Part shown: positions 5,712 through 7,759 of the stretch, in pieces
How positions within the stretch are numbered: position 1 is the stretch's first letter
How the letters are laid out: the number at the start of each line of letters is the position of its first letter
DNA from: an uncultured bacterium
GTDB taxonomy: Bacteria; Bacteroidota; Bacteroidia; Bacteroidales; Bacteroidaceae
Direction: 5' to 3'
Length of the DNA stretch: 7,759 bases
NCBI GenBank assembly: GCA_945788485.1
Contig: CALZMB010000105.1
Coordinates: forward strand, 1 to 7,759
Notes under the pieces: model-generated
Seen by the model: the letters and a program-made list of their open reading frames with translations, nothing else
The model's database searches: none
Told to the model about the DNA's origin: nothing
Position numbers and translations under genes: made by a program

Positions 5712-7172
5712 ATGCTCAACTGGAAATTACTTAACAAGATAATAGGCTCGCTGCTCATGATTGAAGCGACGCTGATGCTCATCTGCTCCATAATGTCATT
5801 ATGCTACGGAGAGAGCGACACGCTGCCCTTCATCTGCAGCACAGCCATCACAGCCGCCGGCGGTGTGGCATGCAGAATCATCGGGCGAGGCTCCGACAAC
5901 AACCTGCGCAGGAAAGAAGCCTATTTCCTCGTCACCGCCACATGGGTCGTCTTCTCTTTCTTCGGAATGTTCCCGTTCCTAATAGGCGGATATACAGAGA
6001 ATGTCACCGACGCCTTCTTCGAGACGATATCCGGCTTCACGACAACAGGCGCAAGCATCATCAATGATGTCGAAGCGCTGCCACATGCCATCCTTTTCTG
6101 GCGGTCCATGACACAGTGGATAGGAGGTCTCGGCATCGTCTTCTTCACCATCGCGCTCCTCCCGTCGCTTGTCGGAAGCGGAAGCGTGAAAGTCTTCTCT
6201 GCCGAGACGACAGGTCCGATACACACGAAGATGCACCCGCGCCTCTCCACCAGCGCACACTTCATCTGGATGATATACATCATTCTCACACTCGTCTGCG
6301 CATTGTGCTACTACATCGGCGGAATGTCAGCATTCGACTGCATCAACTATTCCATGACGACACTGGCGACAGGAGGGTTCGCGACGCACAACAGCTCGAC
6401 AGAATTCTTCAACTCGCCTTTCATCGAATACACCGCGACGCTGTTCTGCTTCCTCGCCGGCATCAATTTCCTGATGCTCTACACTACCATCATCAAGCGT
6501 CAGATACACGACTTCTTCCGCAACGGCGAGATAAGGCTGTATATCGGGGCGATAGTGATATGCACCGCCATCGTGATGTATTATCTGATGAGCAAGAACG
6601 GATATGATTTCTGGAACGCGTTGAGGTTCGGGCTCTTCCAGGTCGTGTCGTTCATCACCAGCACCGGACTGTTCAGCGACGATGCCGGGCAATGGCCGCA
6701 CGTCACATGGATTGTGCTCGGTGTGTGCATGTTCATAGGAGGCTGCGCCGGCTCGACAGCCGGAGGAGTGAAGTGCATGAGACTCGTGTTCGTCTTCAAA
6801 ATCATAGCCAACGAGTTCAAGCAGATACTGCACCCGAACGCCATGCTGCCCGTCAGGATGGGCGAGAACATCATCGCGCAGAAGACGCTCAACAGCCTCA
6901 TGCCGTTCTTCGCGCTCTATCTCACCCTCTTCCTCATTTCCGCGACGTATTTCACAGCCATCGGAGTGGATGTCATCAACTCCATCACGCTCTGTCTCTC
7001 ATGCCTGTCAAACGTCGGGCCGACACTCGGTGTTGAAATCGGCCCGACAATGTCGTGGGCTGAGCTGCCGGTCTCGTGCAAATGGTTCTGCGCCACAATG
7101 ATGCTCATCGGGCGTCTTGAGATATTCTCGGTCCTCATTCTCTTCACGCCGGAGTTCTGGCGCAACAACTGA
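5712..7172 (+). CDS. trkH: Trk potassium uptake system membrane subunit TrkH
   Basis: TrkH is the potassium-translocating inner-membrane subunit that works with TrkA. The 486-residue protein has strongly hydrophobic segments throughout (for example about 11-31, 73-93, 184-203, 240-260, 333-347, 395-415, 456-476), consistent with four fused M1-P-M2 repeats. All four selectivity-filter glycines are present: Gly113 (GFTTTGAS), Gly221 (LATGGFA), Gly319 (ITSTGLF) and Gly436 (SNVGPTLG). Glycine in filter one fits potassium rather than sodium selectivity. GGCAGSTAGGVK (about 343-354) is the flexible gating loop of the third repeat, and Arg468 in GRLEIFSVLILFTPEFW lies in the conserved last helix. 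The frame extends to a TTG at 5709, but the ATG at 5712 (MLNWKLLNKI) is the natural start. No break or frameshift is seen. The small spacing after trkA argues for cotranscription. Confidence 0.95.
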   Translation: MLNWKLLNKIIGSLLMIEATLMLICSIMSLCYGESDTLPFICSTAITAAGGVACRIIGRGSDNNLRRKEAYFLVTATWVVFSFFGMFPFLIGGYTENVTDAFFETISGFTTTGASIINDVEALPHAILFWRSMTQWIGGLGIVFFTIALLPSLVGSGSVKVFSAETTGPIHTKMHPRLSTSAHFIWMIYIILTLVCALCYYIGGMSAFDCINYSMTTLATGGFATHNSSTEFFNSPFIEYTATLFCFLAGINFLMLYTTIIKRQIHDFFRNGEIRLYIGAIVICTAIVMYYLMSKNGYDFWNALRFGLFQVVSFITSTGLFSDDAGQWPHVTWIVLGVCMFIGGCAGSTAGGVKCMRLVFVFKIIANEFKQILHPNAMLPVRMGENIIAQKTLNSLMPFFALYLTLFLISATYFTAIGVDVINSITLCLSCLSNVGPTLGVEIGPTMSWAELPVSCKWFCATMMLIGRLEIFSVLILFTPEFWRNN

Positions 7173-7237
7173 GAATGTCGTCCGGCGCAATGAAACGACA
7201 TGCTGCAAGAAAGACAACATATAGGTATTAGTAAAAC

Positions 7238-7437
7238 TATAGGGTGGTTCTATAAATTAGCCTTGACAGATTTCGATTCTATTTTCGAGGTCAAAGTGTA
7301 AGTGAGAAAGGGAGCAATGCGGGCATTGTGACCGAACGAACTTACAGTTTGAGCCGAAAAGAGAACGAAAGATGGCAAGACGTTATATACTGCTCTGAAA
7401 ATATATCTTCGGTGGTAATTTATAGAACCACCCTATA
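7238..7437 (+). repeat. Structured ~200-bp intergenic element, copy B (before asd)
   Basis: The ends are a perfect 22-bp inverted repeat (7238-7259 with 7416-7437) containing GGGTGGTTCTATAAATTA, including an outer TATA that may be a duplicated target. The interior repeats the fold of copy A: 7262-7265 with 7376-7379, 7267-7268 with 7373-7374, tandem G.A mismatches (7269-7270 with 7371-7372), 7271-7275 with 7366-7370, a bulged A at 7276, 7277-7280 with 7362-7365, an A.G mismatch (7281/7361), TTTTCG 7282-7287 with CGAAAA 7355-7360, a mid stem (7291-7303 with 7340-7352, one mismatch), and a terminal stem GCAATGC (7314-7320) with GCATTGT (7323-7329). Bases 7242-7384 align to 4093-4235 without gaps at about 73% identity by hand count. 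It ends 23 bases before the asd start. Confidence 0.78.
7411..7432 (+). promoter_or_regulatory. Local hairpin at the right end of copy B
   Basis: GGTGGT (7411-7416) can pair with ACCACC (7427-7432) around a 10-base loop, excluding the pairing of the right terminal repeat with the left one. Copy A has the equivalent hairpin with the register shifted by one base. It ends 28 bases before the asd ATG. Whether it affects translation or transcription is inference. Confidence 0.35.
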
Positions 7438-7460
7438 ATCACAACTAAAATAGCAAGACA

Positions 7461-7759
7461 ATGAAAGTAGCAATTGTAGGTGCCAGCGGCGCCGTAGGGC
7501 AGGAGTTTCTCCGTGTCCTCGATGAAAGGAATTTCCCACTCGACGAACTCGTCCTCTTCGGTTCAACACGTTCTGCCGGAACAAAATACACGTTCCGCGG
7601 CAAAGAGTACGAAGTGCAGCTCCTCGAACACGGCGACGCCTTCAAGGATGTCGATATAGCCTTCACGTCCGCCGGGGCAGGCACATCAAAAGAGTTTGCG
7701 GAAGACATCACACGCTACGGCGCAGTGATGATCGACAATTCAAGCGCATTCCGTATGGA
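7461..7759 (+). CDS. asd: Aspartate-semialdehyde dehydrogenase, N-terminal part
   Basis: Asd reduces L-aspartyl-4-phosphate to aspartate semialdehyde with NADPH, the branch point to lysine/diaminopimelate, threonine, methionine and isoleucine; it is cytoplasmic. The visible 99 codons begin MKVAIVGASGAVG, the Rossmann fold with glycines 7, 10 and 13, followed by LFGSTRSAGTKY, a segment typical of the cofactor pocket, then DIAFTSAGAGTSKEF and the hallmark VMIDNSSAFRM near the window end. The catalytic cysteine and the C-terminal domain lie beyond base 7759. The gene starts 23 bases after repeat copy B and 288 bases after trkH on the same strand. It may be read through from trkH or have its own promoter; no TAnnTTTG box with a well-placed -33 partner is visible between them. 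Confidence 0.93.
   Translation, partial: MKVAIVGASGAVGQEFLRVLDERNFPLDELVLFGSTRSAGTKYTFRGKEYEVQLLEHGDAFKDVDIAFTSAGAGTSKEFAEDITRYGAVMIDNSSAFRM

Noticed and set aside
7175..7201. ATGTCGT/ACGACAT hairpin after trkH as a terminator
   Set aside because: The 7-bp stem is real, but the loop is 13 bases and no T-run follows, so intrinsic termination is not supported.

Overview
The window looks like chromosomal DNA of a Bacteroidales bacterium, most probably Prevotella or a close relative. The basis is the gene set and order (a dxs of the Bacteroidetes type followed by trkA and trkH), an exported bleomycin-hydrolase-type peptidase, a TATATTTG promoter box of the Bacteroidetes type, and start codons without Shine-Dalgarno sequences. 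The genus is inferred; the order is better supported.

Layout: bases 1-660 contain no gene but are rich in short repeats and palindromes: six ACTATTT/AAATAGT cores, three of them in a strict 22-bp ladder. A probable promoter lies near 562-569. All genes read on the + strand. They are an exported C1B cysteine peptidase (661-2058), dxs (2051-3979, overlapping the peptidase gene by 8 bp), trkA (4307-5650), trkH (5712-7172), and the first 99 codons of asd (7461 to the window end). The peptidase and dxs probably share a transcript. TrkA and TrkH are the cytoplasmic gate and the membrane subunit of one potassium uptake system. Dxs starts the MEP isoprenoid pathway and Asd makes aspartate semialdehyde for lysine/diaminopimelate, threonine and methionine.

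The most notable structure is non-coding. A roughly 200-bp element with terminal inverted repeats occurs twice in the same orientation, just before trkA (4093-4289) and just before asd (7238-7437), so the pair brackets trkA-trkH. By hand count the two copies are only about 73% identical over the 143 alignable bases from the left end, yet both fold into the same long imperfect hairpin. They share an unpaired A, an A.G mismatch and a tandem G.A/A.G mismatch, and at least nine base pairs in the core have changed on both sides to stay paired. This points to selection on folding, as a leader RNA or as a structured mobile DNA element, and is the best candidate here for something undescribed.

The five protein genes are otherwise ordinary and appear intact, except that asd is cut by the window edge.
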